Shown here one piece after another: positions 43,120 through 52,768 of a DNA stretch of 64,000 bases. The position numbers were made by a program, and so were the translations under genes. Every line of letters starts with the position of its first letter. The first letter of the stretch is position 1. This DNA comes from Effrenium voratum (lineage: Eukaryota; Sar; Dinophyceae; Suessiales; Symbiodiniaceae). The notes under the pieces were generated by a model. It was not told the origin of the DNA and searched no databases. It saw only the letters and a program-made list of their open reading frames with translations. The stretch is taken from positions 1,199,167 through 1,263,166 of the forward strand of contig CAUJNA010003794.1 of NCBI GenBank assembly GCA_963377175.1, written 5' to 3'.

Positions 43120-43283
43120 GCAGGAACGTTTCCTGGTCTTGGGCTTCCCTTTTCAAGAACCTTTTTCCAGGGGCTTTGAACCCAAAACAGGGGTACTCCC
43201 CCCTCAAAAAGTTTCTTGCAAAAAAAAAGGCCGGCTTGGGGGGGCATCCTAACAAGATGAGTCCACGTATCAACAGCAATACT
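43120..43283 (+). CDS. Exon bounded by family-A and family-B elements
   Basis: The frame is open from the CTCCAG end of the family-A element to ACT/GTGGATG at the family-B element. It reads RNVSWSWASLFKNLFPGALN, then PKQGYSPLKKFLAKKKAGLG and GHPNKMSPRINSNT. It is basic, with aromatic residues at the start. It shows a coding unit delimited exactly by two different repeat families. Confidence 0.55.
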
Positions 43284-43446
43284 GTGGATGCACGAAATCC
43301 TGCACCACCCAACAAAACCTCGAATGATGATTCCCCTGTAGATACCAACAAACAATGGTTTCCTATGGTTTCAAAGTGGTGCAGGATTTCGTCCATCCAC
43401 AGTACCCCAGACCATCTGGCCCGCCGATCAGATCAAAAGACCTCAG

Positions 43447-43545
43447 GAGCTGTGAGCTATGAGTTTCTTGGGCTCCGGCCTCGCCCAGTCGTCATCATCC
43501 TCATCCCACTCATCGCCTACGGATCTTAGGCGAGGAGGCTAGGCT
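43447..43545 (-). CDS. Acidic C-terminal exon
   Basis: The minus frame reads RSVGDEWDEDDDDWARPEPK and KLIAHSS to a TGA at 43447. Acidic tails like this are common at protein C termini. The acceptor candidate is cctag just upstream, next to a family-N element. Plus-strand frames here are weaker. Confidence 0.45.
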
Positions 43546-43549
43546 GGAA

Positions 43550-43660
43550 TTCGGACCCCAGCAAAAAAATATCTCTTTTGCCTGGAATCTGGAAAACAAA
43601 GGGACCCCAAAAAAGGACAAATCAAAAAGGGGAGCTAATTCTGGGGAAGGAGTGGGGGTT
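43550..43660. repeat. Family N element (type copy)
   Basis: Contains 'ggaccccagcaaaaaaatat', 'tggaaaacaaagggacccc' and 'ggggagctaattctggggaag'. Other copies: 1125-1300 (with AT repeats), 29325-29405, 37548-37605 (partial). Strand orientation is the same in all. Confidence 0.65.
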
Positions 43661-43815
43661 GATCAAAGGGCCCGAAACACATACTGTGGATGGACGAACA
43701 TCGTTCGCACCACGAAATGAAACAATGGGAATGAAACCATAACGTTTGTTGGTATTTACAGGGGAATCAGCATAGAGTTTCTTGGGTGGTGCAGGATTTC
43801 GTACATATCCACACT

Positions 43816-44200
43816 AGGATGACCATTGCCTAGGAAACAACTGAGAAGATATTAATATGCGTTCTCCCACATGGGAAAAGTTAGCCATGGTCAGTTGGGG
43901 GTCGAAGGGAACATTGATCAACCCCTTGTGTCAAACCCTCCGTCCAAAAGGGTGCAAAGGGAACTGACAATCTGGCATTGACATATGCTCAGACAAACGA
44001 CCACCCAATGTCTTTGGTTGCCTGTGGTTGATTTCCTTCAAAAAGAAAGAAACTGGTCTCTAGGGTTCAACCATCATGAAAAAAAGAAGAATGGTGGACC
44101 CCAGTTGGATGATGGAATTCATGAACGGCAAGTAATCTGGTTATATGTTCACCCCTTTTGATTTCAGGGTGTGAACTGAACCCCAGGGTTGACACGGACA
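43816..44200. other. Stretch without a recognisable gene
   Basis: No convincing coding frame. It ends with a motif shared with 59385-59500 ('cccttttgat..gtg.gaactgaacccc.gg'), so at least part is another repeat family (two copies). Confidence 0.45.
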
Positions 44201-44697
44201 CTACTTAGATGGTCTGGGAGGAATGGCTCAATGGCTAGCATTGCCCTGGTTGCAGGTTGGACCAGCGCAACCTCCGGGATTCAGCGGGTTAGCAGGGCAA
44301 AGCTCGCCGAGCGATTCCTCCCAGACCATCTGCTTGGTAAAGGGGCTCGCGATCGCTGCGAAATGGGTAGGGAAACTGGGAATGGAATAAACCCTGCGTT
44401 CCTAGGCCTAGGGGAAAAAGTTGGGGTTTAAGGTCATCTAGCTGATGGTATGGCTGGTTGTTGTTTTTTTTCCATCAGGGAGTAGGGTTTTTTCTAGGAA
44501 ACCGGCTGGATGGCACCAAAAGCCCCGACCTTTGAGGCACCTAGGGCCCTTTGGACATCATTTAGACTTGGTTGACCTTGGGTTTGGGGTGCAATTTTTT
44601 GAACATTTTGGCAGTTAAGTGGATTTTGATTTCGACCACTCAACCACAATAAGCAAAAATGGGAAAAATGTTTCCCAACAACAACCAGGATTCACGT

Positions 44698-44885
44698 TCA
44701 CCAATCACTTTTGAGGCGGTTCCATCTCTTAAAAAAAATCAGTCGGCCGACTAGCATGCATGGCCGTTTGCGTCTCTGCATCTGGGAATGATGGAAAAAG
44801 CGCCTTAAAAGTGATTGGTCAATTCGGCTCAGGTTCCGATCCATCTCCAAGTCCTGAGCACGAGGGGACCGCAGCTTTGAGTCCT
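44698..44885 (-). CDS. Minus-strand exon, basic helical protein
   Basis: The frame reads DSKLRSPRAQDLEMDRNLSR, then IDQSLLRRFFHHSQMQRRKR and PCMLVGRLIFFKRWNRLKSD to a TGA at 44698; a GT donor (GATTG/GTGAACG) precedes the stop. It probably follows 44935-45035 across a half family-O element. It is basic and helix-rich. Unidentified. Confidence 0.58.
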
Positions 44886-44934
44886 TGGTTCCATTTACTA
44901 TGGGCCATTTTTGACCCACAGCCATTCCTGGCAT

Positions 44935-45035
44935 CGGATCCGTTTCTCGCCTCCAGGCGCCGGCGTGCCTGAGCTCTCGCATGCTCTCGCGCGGTCAGCG
45001 AGGTCAGAAGGTCGCCCATCGCATGGCTCGTCTTT
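44935..45035 (-). CDS. Minus-strand exon, Ala/Arg-rich helix
   Basis: The frame reads SHAMGDLLTSLTAREHARAQ and ARRRLEARNGSDARNG. Nearly all third positions are G or C. The Ala/Arg/Glu pattern suggests a long charged helix. It stops at the family-O fragment (GGCTGTGGGTCAAAAATGG). Confidence 0.58.
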
Positions 45036-45116
45036 GTGTCCGAGTTGGTACCCGGTTTTTTTCTTGTTGTTTTAAGGACAACTTGAAGGAAAACCAGCCT
45101 TTTTGGCGGGGGTCCG

Positions 45117-45120
<4 letters not shown>

Positions 45121-45147
<27 letters not shown>

Positions 45148-45302
45148 GCGCGCACGCGCGCGCACGCGCACGCGCACGCGCACGCGCACGCGCACGCGCA
45201 CGCGCACGCGCACGCGCACGCGCACGCACGCACGCGCCCACACACACACACACACACCCACGCACCCACGCACGCACGCACGCACGCACGCACGCACAGA
45301 CA
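45121..45302. repeat. (CA)n / (CGCA)n array
   Basis: CA repeats change to CGCACGCG units and back to CA and CGCA. Alternating purine-pyrimidine sequence of this length can adopt Z-DNA. The Thr-His and Val-Arg frames here are artefacts. It probably lies in the intron between exons at 45375 and 44935. Confidence 0.95.
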
Positions 45303-45374
45303 TACGTTTGAATCGCACCTTGCTGCCGTGACGACCTAAGGAAACTGTAGCAAACAACTCCTGTCAGACCAAAG

Positions 45375-45430
45375 ATCGAGGACCTCTCCTTACGCTTCGA
45401 CTCCTTGCTTATCCTCAAGACTAAGTCGCT
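45375..45430 (-). CDS. Minus-strand exon upstream of the CA/CG array
   Basis: After the acceptor ttttgaatgag the frame reads DLVLRISKESKRKERSSIF and meets a GT donor (CTTTG/GTCTGACAGG). It probably belongs to the gene with exons at 44935 and 44698, with the 45120-45300 microsatellite inside the intron. Confidence 0.5.
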
Positions 45431-45561
45431 CATTCAAAATTCAACGAGACACTCTTTGTTTGGCAAGTTAGCACACCTAGCGGGTCCAAGTACCTCCTAA
45501 GGAGGTACTTAGACCCCTTTTTACCCCCAAAAGCCATCCAGGAAAGGGAACCTGGCTTTAG

Positions 45562-45709
45562 AGTCGTTGAAATGCCCTCCACGGGGGAACTGGGAAGCTT
45601 CGAAAAGGAACCCGAACCGATGTGCGATCCGTTGCACGAGAGATCCGGGCTGGTGGTCGTCGGAGAGGTGTATGGCGGCGCTTCCTACGGGTCGAACACA
45701 ATGCCACGT
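45562..45709 (+). CDS. Plus-strand exon
   Basis: After the acceptor cctggctttag the frame reads VVEMPSTGELGSFEKEPEPM, then CDPLHERSGLVVVGEVYGGA and SYGSNTMPR, up to a GT donor. About 70% of third positions are G/C. The minus strand and another plus frame are also open, so strand is not certain. A family-M element follows at 45728. Confidence 0.48.
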
Positions 45710-45944
45710 GTTTGACATGAAGTGCAAGGGCTCCGTATATTTCCCCTTAAAACATCACCCCCACCGAGAAACACTCACCTTTCACGGGCCAAAAAGGTGA
45801 TGTTTAAAACCACCAAAATGGGAAATACGGGGAGGCCGGAGTGATCAAGCTTCGTAGGTGGGTGGGGGCAAAACCTGCACACCCCCAGAAAGGGTTCCCT
45901 GAAATTTCTCAGAAAGGCATATGCTTGCCTTCTGCCATGCAGGT

Positions 45945-46135
45945 TAGGGTTTCTGGTTTGGGGTTTAGGGGGCTTTTAGCATCTCGATTTCGGGTTTCGG
46001 CTCAGGGCTGTTTGGGGTTTGCAGGGTTTAGGTTTGGGGTTTAGGTGTAGGGAATTTAGGATTGCGGTGTAGGGTCGCTGTGGGGTGTTTAAGGGCGTTT
46101 AGGTCTAGGGTGTTTAGGGTTTTGGGGCTTGGGCT
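45945..46135. repeat. Degraded TTTAGGG-like tract
   Basis: Many variants of TTTAGGG and GGTTTAGG spread over 190 bp, for example 'gggtttaggg', 'gtttagggttttgggg' and 'ggtttggggtttaggtg'. TTTAGGG is the telomere unit in dinoflagellates and plants. Here it is interstitial and strongly diverged. Confidence 0.65.
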
Positions 46136-46445
46136 TTTCCGTTCTTGACATCTGCAAGTTGGGGAACTTTGGACCCGGAGCTGAGCTCTCGAGAATTTGC
46201 TCCAAATCACTGACCCTGCATTGTTGTATCCATATTTTCATTTAAATATTTAGCTAATTTGCATGTATATCATTTTGTCAACAAATATTTATCCAAATCA
46301 TTTTTTGGCATTTGGGCATGAGTGCTTTTCGCCAATCCTTCCCGAGTGTTGGGAAGATCACATGAGTCGGGCGTAATTCAGACTGCGGATGGACTAAACC
46401 TGGAGCAGTTGGTAGGTGGTTCAAATCGGGCTTCATCCATCCCAA

Positions 46446-46649
46446 CTGGTGCCGATTAACGTGGATTTGTCCCAGCTCTGGGGTCATTCCCCATCGCTCT
46501 TGCCATCCCCTTGGCTTTTCATTAACGGCCAGCCAAGCAGAGAATTGCAGACCATAGCCTTCGGTGAAAGAACGCAAATCGAGCTTCATCGAGCGTGCTC
46601 ACGCATAGGTTGGATGTTCACCCGTTGTCAACGGCCTATTTGGCCTTAG
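46446..46649 (+). CDS. Plus-strand exon
   Basis: The frame reads LPSPWLFINGQPSRELQTIA, then FGERTQIELHRACSRIGWMF and TRCQRPIWP to a TAG. It has a natural mix of residues and moderate codon bias. It may be the first recognisable exon of the plus-strand set continuing at 46.75, 46.97, 47.11 and 47.70 kb. Confidence 0.52.
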   Translation: MVPINVDLSQLWGHSPSLLPSPWLFINGQPSRELQTIAFGERTQIELHRACSRIGWMFTRCQRPIWP

Positions 46650-46749
46650 TTGGCCTCACTCCCTAAGGGGGTCTTTAGTCACTTTTTGGGTTTGGACCAT
46701 GTCAGCGGTAAATATAAAGCTTGGACCTTTTTTTGGCCAACACACTCAG

Positions 46750-46832
46750 CACTTGTTGTCAACTGGGTGGATTGAGGTTGAGGCTGAAGGGTGCTGGCCC
46801 CACGCTGAGTTCACTGAGTTGTCTCTCAAGAG
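46750..46832 (+). CDS. Plus-strand exon with clear splice sites
   Basis: An 83-nt exon lies between the acceptor ccaacacactcag and the donor CAAGAG/GTGAAGG. It reads HLLSTGWIEVEAEGCWPHAE and FTELSLK. Both splice motifs are canonical. Unidentified. Confidence 0.62.
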
Positions 46833-46969
46833 GTGAAGGGATGATGCACGATATTTGACCCAACACCAATTCAGAGGGTCCTAGTACCTTTTGAGGAGGT
46901 ACTTAGAACCCTTTTTACCCCCCCAAAGCCATCCTCACGAGGTACTTGGACCCTCTGGGATTGCATGTA

Positions 46970-47090
46970 GAGAGTCTTCGACGAAGAGCTCACTGCTCCA
47001 AGTCTGGCCAATGATCTGCCAGGTGCTGCTGAACATGCGGGTTTGAACTCCACACCGATAGAAAAACCCAAACTCACTGTCGGCAGGGAC
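46970..47090 (+). CDS. Plus-strand exon
   Basis: After the acceptor ttgcatgtag the frame reads RVFDEELTAPSLANDLPGAA, then EHAGLNSTPIEKPKLTVGRD. It follows a family-L element (46872-46961). The 3' end is unclear because the next exon starts after the tttttcag only a few bases on. Confidence 0.48.
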
Positions 47091-47106
47091 CCATTCCCTT
47101 TTTCAG

Positions 47107-47222
47107 TGGACTCCCCCTGTTGACGACTGGGTTTGTGAAAACGGCAAAGTTGCTCATTGCTGAGCCAATAAGCAAAGAACAATGGCTAAACATGATGCAG
47201 GAATTTGATCAAGTCTCCAGTT
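47107..47222 (+). CDS. Plus-strand exon
   Basis: After a strong acceptor (cattccctttttcag) the frame reads GLPLLTTGFVKTAKLLIAEP, then ISKEQWLNMMQEFDQ up to GTCTCC, a possible donor. It may continue to about 47275. It is strongly protein-like; no family is recognised. Confidence 0.58.
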
Positions 47223-47329
47223 TTAACCCTTCCAGGCACTCCCTGAAAAAAAACAACCGTCAGGTTTCGCCAATGTGTCCAGATTAACCCAGCCTCAATC
47301 CCCGTTCCCCTCTCCCCTGTTTTCCCCAA

Positions 47330-47635
47330 ATGCGCTTGCAAGAAGACCTGAACAGGAACTTTGATTGGGGACAACAAGAGGAAGGCTGGAGGGGTGGCAG
47401 GGTAGCTTCTATAGTGAAATACAACAGGCACAGCCAGGCACAGCTGAATTGTAGGCATGAGAGAGTTCGGATAGGATGGATGAGAAACTATTGCATAAGG
47501 GCGATAGGTTGGGGTTGGGATCTTATGACTTCCACCAAACCAAGCAGAACTCAAGACAGGTTCGTTGACTGGAAGGCAGCCGAGCTTTTGAAACTGCCAA
47601 TCCGACATTACTGGACATGTGATAGATTCCCTTGA
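47330..47635 (+). CDS. Open frame of 101 codons, uncertain
   Basis: The frame from ATG reads MRLQEDLNRNFDWGQQEEGW and ends LLKLPIRHYWTCDRFP before a TGA. The minus strand is open over the whole interval too (162 codons), so the signal is ambiguous. The adjacent poly-A run belongs to a family-R-like repeat. Confidence 0.32.
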   Translation: MRLQEDLNRNFDWGQQEEGWRGGRVASIVKYNRHSQAQLNCRHERVRIGWMRNYCIRAIGWGWDLMTSTKPSRTQDRFVDWKAAELLKLPIRHYWTCDRFP

Positions 47636-47696
47636 AACCAACAGAAAAAAAAAAAAAAAAAAAAAAAAAAACAACCCATATTAATTTCAGCAAATG

Positions 47697-47827
47697 GAAG
47701 TACGCAAACTTGTACAAGAAGAAGCGCGTTGTCCAAATACTGTTGACAAGTTGCATGTTTCTGGTGTGGTGTGGATGGTATAAGGCATGGGCTGCAACAA
47801 CACTTGCAGCTTCGATTGAGGATGAGT
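47697..47827 (+). CDS. Plus-strand exon with membrane-like segment
   Basis: The frame reads KYANLYKKKRVVQILLTSCM, then FLVWCGWYKAWAATTLAASI and EDE to a TGA. A hydrophobic stretch after basic residues could be a membrane anchor. A GA donor (GAG/GATGAG) at the end is possible, with a further short exon after aatgcag (TLNMKMISKLALSWDK). Confidence 0.45.
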
Positions 47828-47949
47828 GAAACTAACAATCCCGAATGCAGTAACGCTAAACATGAAAATGATCAGCAAACTGGCTCTAAGCTGGGACAAA
47901 TGATATAGAGAAGTTCTGACCCTGGCACACTGTGAATTTGGCTCGCATG

Positions 47950-48221
47950 CATGGTCAAAATCTGCGCACTTTCGAAAAATACTCTTTTGTTGCTTTCTGT
48001 CGTTCTTTCTTTACGTTACTATCGTTGTTCTGTGTTCTTCTCTCTTTATTTCTTTCTTTCATTCTTTATTTCTTCCATTATTTATTCACTTACTCCCTCT
48101 TTCGTTAGTTGTGTCTTGTTTTTTTCCCTTGTATGTGTTTGCTAGTATGTATGTATGCCTTATCTATATGTGCTTGCTCCTAGTTTGGGTATTGCATGTT
48201 TGTTGTTGCTTCCTTTCATTC
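47950..48221. other. T-rich stretch without a gene
   Basis: Very rich in TTCTTT and TTCCTT words that lead into the pyrimidine tract at 48222. Open frames are short and hydrophobic (Phe, Leu, Ser) and reflect composition. No splice or coding signal is seen. Confidence 0.5.
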
Positions 48222-48540
48222 CTTCCTTCCTCCCTCCCTCCCTGCCTCCCTCCCTCACTCCCTCCCTCCCTCCCTCCTTCCTTCCTTCCCTTCCGCTTCC
48301 GCTTCCGCTTCCGCTTCCGCTTCCCCTTCCCCTTCCCCTTCCTTCCTTCCTTCCTTCCTTCCTTCCTTCCTTCCTGCCTTCCTGCCTTCCTGCCTTCCTG
48401 CCTTTCTGCCTTCCTGCCTTCCTGCCTTCCTGCCTTCCTGCCTTCCTGCCTTCCTGCCTTCCTGCCTTCCTGCCTTCCTGCCTTCCTTCCTTCCTTCTTT
48501 CCTGCCTTCCTTCCTTCCTTCCTTTCTTCCTTCTCTCCTG
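48222..48540. repeat. Pyrimidine tract (CCTT / CTTCCTGC units)
   Basis: About 320 bp almost purely C/T on the plus strand, including CCGCTT, CCCCTT, CCTT and CTTCCTGC sub-arrays. Such tracts can form triplex DNA. The Leu-Pro-Ser and Glu-Gly-Arg frames are artefacts. Confidence 0.95.
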
Positions 48541-48809
48541 GGCTTAGGTGCCCTATGCGAAGGGCTGCTTTCGTTGTCCACTCGAGAACGCCGACGTGCG
48601 CGCCGCCTGTCTACCCAGTTGGCGAGCTGTTAGCCATGGTAGCTAGCTTGAACCAGCCAGTGCCGTTGTGCACTCAGATGCCCAGTGGATTTCCACGGGA
48701 AAAAGGGAACGTCCGATTTTTTGGTGGGTGGACTTTAAAGGAATCGGAACCCTTCCCAAGACAAAGTTGAACAAAGGGGCGGAATCCACTGGGCAACTGG
48801 GTTTAGCTG

Positions 48810-49060
48810 GTTTTCTAGCTCACTTCGCGAAGCAGGCAGCGTTAGGTAGCAAGTTCATTTGCTCCCCAGCTTGTCTGCGAGCTGGCTCGATAGCTGCTAG
48901 TTGGCTAGCGGGTCAGCTAGCTACATTGCTAGCTGCTTGATTGGTTAGGCAGGAGCTTGAGCTAGGTCGCTAGTAAGATAGTTAGCTGATTGTTCTCGAG
49001 TGTTCCAGCATTTTCTTGGTCTTCACGCGCAACGCATGCTTCCTCAAAGAAAGCGCCGCT
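48810..49060. repeat. Diffuse GCTAGCT-rich stretch
   Basis: Repeated words of the type gctagct, ttagctg and gagctagg without a fixed period. There is no coding signal. It may be a decayed tandem array. Confidence 0.45.
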
Positions 49061-49233
49061 CAATTAGTCCCAGTCTTCCACAACTTCTCGTTCGTAACCT
49101 TCCTTCGATAAGTATAACTGCATACAAAGCATGTTGACTCTTCTTTTGTCAGGCATCACCAAAAAATTTAAAAAGAGTGTTCCCCTTGGCGTCCGTTTAA
49201 GATCCCACCGAAAGCAAGGGGTTCCCTCACAAG

Positions 49234-49330
49234 ACGAGCCACCCACCAGGTCAAGTGTACCCCCCACGAGGCCGCCTGCACCTTGGGAGTTGTTGCCACA
49301 GGCTCCACCGGCGTCTGGCGCAACAAACAA
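49234..49330 (+). CDS. Plus-strand exon
   Basis: After the acceptor ccctcacaag the frame reads RATHQVKCTPHEAACTLGVV and ATGSTGVWRNKQ, ending at a GT donor (CAA/GTCGAATAG). Third positions are strongly G/C. A Pro-rich frame is also open in the same interval. Unidentified. Confidence 0.5.
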
Positions 49331-50100
49331 GTCGAATAGACCCTTCGATAAACTGTCCTCGGATCCCCGGCTAAAAGCTTGACTTTTAGAGGGTTGCATG
49401 AGGAAAAAACCCAAGCAAACACGAAAATCCTAAAAAGCTACCGGGATGACTGAGAACCGGCAAGTAAAAGAGTCCCAACCTGGGTATCCTTTTGGAAACA
49501 TAATTAGATGTGTTTCCCTGGTAAATGGTTGGCAAAAGACAAATCTAAAGCCAGTAGATTGTAGAACCCATCTGTTTCATGCCCCAAACTAACCTAACAA
49601 GGACACCTATGGGCCCCAAAGCCGGGTTGCCTCAAAAAACCCGACCCCCTGGTCCAATTCTTTTATACAAGCGAAAGAAACATGAGTACGCAAACAATAG
49701 GTCTGTAAAAAGGAAAGGGTGAGGGAACCACAAGGGAAATCTCAACTGGGTTGTGTGTGTGTGATTCCTTTGACAGATTCAACCACGTCGACAAGAGCCA
49801 CCGACTGTCGGGTGGGGGGCTGAACCAAACCCCCTCCTGCCGCTAAATGCCATATTTGTTTGTCTTGTTCCCAAGTAAAGTGAAAAGGACAACAACAAAA
49901 ACCACCATGGCCATGATTGAGCAGGGATCCTTACATTATACATTGCAACTTGTAAATGGCGTTGTTTCCATTTCTTTATTTTGGTGTTGAAAATGCCAGC
50001 CATATCTCAAATGGTTGCAACATGAATTTCTTTTAAGGAGCCCTGGGGAACCACCAAGTTTAGAACGCATTTGGCTTGTCTCAGGCGTCGTCTTCAACAT

Positions 50101-50196
50101 GTCTTTTTGTGTTTTTTTTTCTGCCTGGCTGGACGTCACAGCCTCCCAGATCTTGGATAAGTCGGGTACATCAGACGAGTGCCCCTACAAAATACT
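50101..50196 (+). CDS. Exon before a GC-AG family-B intron
   Basis: The frame reads SFCVFFSAWLDVTASQILDK and SGTSDECPYKI plus two bases, ending at ATACT/GCGGATGG, where a family-B element begins with GC instead of the usual GT. Removing 50197-50327 joins it in phase to 50328. The start is not fixed. Confidence 0.52.
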
Positions 50197-50327
50197 GCGG
50201 ATGGCTGCGAAATCCATTTCGCACCGCCCAGGAAGCCCTAGAATGATTCGATTCCCCTCCAAACACCAACAAATAACGGTTTCCCCTGGTTTGAAAGTGG
50301 TGCGAAATGGATTTCGTCCATCCACAG
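50197..50327 (+). repeat. Family B element acting as a GC-AG intron
   Basis: A 131-bp family-B copy whose first bases are GCGGATGG rather than GTGGATGG. Its end is CCATCCACAG. Flanking open frames join in phase when it is removed. A GT-to-GC change at the donor is tolerated in other introns of this type. Confidence 0.55.
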
Positions 50328-50388
50328 TGCCACGGACACCAGAGAGATAATGGGTACACAAAGAGAAACCATACAGGCGTGTCTCTAA
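50328..50388 (+). CDS. Terminal exon after a family-B intron
   Basis: After CCATCCACAG the frame continues in phase (CT+T, Leu) as ATDTREIMGTQRETIQACL to a TAA at 50386. The 131-bp element is not a multiple of three, so the in-phase join is informative, although the exon is short. Confidence 0.48.
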
Positions 50389-50653
50389 AAAGCAAAACAC
50401 TGAATATGGGTGGCTTGCCTTCGACTTTCCTTTAGCACCCCAAAACGCGAGCCCTCAAAAACGACACAACCACATATTCACCAGGAAAGCATCATTCACG
50501 GCCAAAGAGCGGATGGCTTTTGAGTCTTTGATAGGCGATCACCATGGCCACCCTACAACGCCCCGGGGCTAATCATGAAGGAACCCAACAAATGAGGGAA
50601 CCCAAACAAACTCCTGGGATTTCCAACGATTTAAACCAAGCCTCTCCCAAAAG

Positions 50654-50794
50654 GGGAAACCAAAGTACAATTTGTTTCGCGTCCGGAATTGTGAGGCGAT
50701 CTCTTACAAACTGAAGCTGGATGAGTTGGCAGAACAGGTTCTGACAAACGGTTCAAGCACCTCGTCCGATGCCGCCTTCTTGTTCACTCGCTAA
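50654..50794 (+). CDS. Terminal exon, plus strand
   Basis: After the acceptor ctctcccaaaag the frame reads GKPKYNLFRVRNCEAISYKL, then KLDELAEQVLTNGSSTSSDA and AFLFTR to a TAA at 50792. The 47 codons have strong G/C third-position bias and look like a C terminus. No family is recognised. Confidence 0.6.
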   Translation, partial: GKPKYNLFRVRNCEAISYKLKLDELAEQVLTNGSSTSSDAAFLFTR

Positions 50795-51550
50795 CAAAAA
50801 ACTCCCGAATTAACCTCGGCTCCCCCCCCAAAAAAAACAACAACAACCCAAATTTGAATGGGGAACACTCTCAAGTTCCTGTCCCAAAAAGCGCAGCAAA
50901 GGGTCAACTCAAAGTCATACGTGGCAAAAGGGATCCTTAGCGCTGAAGCTTGGGCTCCTACTTAAAGGGGCGATCGATCGAAGGGCACGTCAGGTAAGTG
51001 GCGATCTTAACCATGGTGAAATAACCCACAAAAGCCATGGTGAAATAAGTCTAAGTGAACTATAACCCTATCGACCCCATTTAAAGGGGCAGGGTACTTA
51101 GAAAGTGGGTAGTAAACCTGGTTATGTCTCACTTAGGAGGCTTATATCCATGGCAAGTGGGTTATAACCAGGCTTACTAACCACTTACTCGGTACCCGAT
51201 CGCCCCTTGAAGTAGGTCACTCACTGTCTCGCCCGGGCTCTCTGAACGCGCCTCTATCCTGGCAAGCGTCGGAATGCCGTCCGAATGCGGCTCGAGTCGA
51301 GCAATATGGGTCTGGCTCGGTCTCATGCAATGGAAAACGAAAAGAAGCCGGGCTTGGCGTCGAGACGAATCCATAGGTTCCCATGGCAACAGATTGCTAA
51401 CCCTTTGGGAAGGATCCTGAACTGGCTGTGGGTCAAAAATAGGTACACAAAATGGAATGGCAAGAGGAAACATGAGCTAAAATCTGCGGTCCAATTCCTG
51501 GTGGTTTAATTTTGACCCACTGCCAACTGGAAAAAGATGTGCTTTGTTTT

Positions 51551-51685
51551 TGGGGAGCTCTTTGGGAGCCGGAGAACAGGGGCGGACCCGGGACTGACAA
51601 CACCCGACCGGCTCCTCGGCGGAAGGTCCTCGCCTGCCGTGACTTTGTGACGCAAATTGACTTAGACCGTCAAACAGCTTATATA
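51551..51685 (+). CDS. Plus-strand exon before a family-D element
   Basis: The frame reads EPENRGGPGTDNTRPAPRRK and VLACRDFVTQIDLDRQTAY, with high G/C third positions. A family-D element with the 'aaaggggcgatcgg' motif begins at about 51685. The left boundary is unclear; the sequence just upstream contains the family-O terminus (ttgacccactgccaa). Confidence 0.5.
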
Positions 51686-52150
51686 AAGGGGCGATCGGTA
51701 TACCTGGACTCTCAAACTACCTATAGAAAGGGAATTCACCCCTTAGCTTTTGGACTATAACCCATCTTTAAGGGATTTTTGAGGGTTCAGGTATACTCAA
51801 GTGGTCAGTAGCCTGGTTACCAACTGAACGGAGACTTATAACCATGGCTTTAGTGGGTTCTGGTTACCAACCAGTTGCGAAGTACCCGATCGCCCCCTTT
51901 AAGTAGGACTTCCCATTTTTGAGGGTCCAGGTACCCTCTCTTGGTGGAAGTTGTTAGGGGGTTCCCCACAAACAAAGTGTCCCACATTCAGAGGAGGGTG
52001 AAACGGCACAGTCGAAAAGGGGGCCAAACACAGACTGAACAAAAGAACCGTCACTGGATGGCCATTAATCCCGACCCATAAGCGCGGGCTGCCTCAGCCC
52101 GCTGATGACAGCCTACCATTTAATCATGCCCTCGGCGGGAAAACAGACCT

Positions 52151-52333
52151 ATGGAAAATAATTTCTTTGATGCAACCCATGGATCCTGGGCTAGAATCAA
52201 ACAACTCCAACCTCTTGCAGTCTCATGTGTAAGCTTGACCTATGTTGCGCCAACGGATTTTGCAAGCTCACCTTCAGAGGATAGCCCACCCTCACAACAC
52301 AGAGATGGTTTTCCTCGAAGCAGCTCTTGTTAG
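52151..52333 (+). CDS. Open frame of 60 codons, weak
   Basis: From ATG the frame reads MENNFFDATHGSWARIKQLQ and ends in a Ser/Pro-rich tail. Composition is protein-like, but third positions are not G/C-biased and no splice acceptor is obvious. Confidence 0.3.
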   Translation: MENNFFDATHGSWARIKQLQPLAVSCVSLTYVAPTDFASSPSEDSPPSQHRDGFPRSSSC

Positions 52334-52552
52334 GTACTTACTGGAAAAACCAGGAACCAAGGGGTAAGGAATTCGGGTCTCACCCTGAGCGACCCAAAGT
52401 CTGCACCCGGTTTACCCCAAAATAAACTTCCCAAGTGTAAAGCGTATTCTGCGGTCCATGGTGGCCTGGTAGGTATGTGAATGGTTACACACATAATAAT
52501 TAGCCCCCTCTCTGCGAGGAAATAACCAAAGATCTTCTGAGTTGCTCGACTG

Positions 52553-52768
52553 TCAGACTGTTCTGCTGGACGTAAATTCCACTGAAGCTTTTGCCCGGCC
52601 CCCAGCCTCCGCTCGCAAACCACCAGCAGCCCGAAACCCGAAACCAGCGGCCCGCGTCAAAAATGGGGAAATCTGAGCTTCCGTCTGGTATTTTGTGGGA
52701 GCGACTCGGTGAGTCCGCCCATGTCCAAGTAACATGGACTTGAAACTTTCGAAATCAACATTCACCAA
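52553..52768 (-). CDS. Minus-strand exon
   Basis: The frame reads VNVDFESFKSMLLGHGRTHR, then VAPTKYQTEAQISPFLTRAA and an Ala/Gly/Arg-rich tail to a stop at 52553. A second minus frame (52330-52623) overlaps its end. Unidentified. Confidence 0.5.
   Translation of the reverse strand: MVNVDFESFKSMLLGHGRTHRVAPTKYQTEAQISPFLTRAAGFGFRAAGGLRAEAGGRAKASVEFTSSRTV

Noticed and set aside
44819..45433. 204-codon frame with an Ala-Arg repeat
   Set aside because: The middle is the CA/CG array. Only the two ends are kept as separate exons.
47643..47671. Poly-A run after an open frame, as in a retroposed mRNA
   Set aside because: The flanks match the family-R element, where the same position is A-rich in other copies, so an expanded A tract is a simpler reading.
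48111..48770. 219-codon Leu-Pro-Ser frame
   Set aside because: Translation of the pyrimidine tract; no coding bias apart from the repeat.
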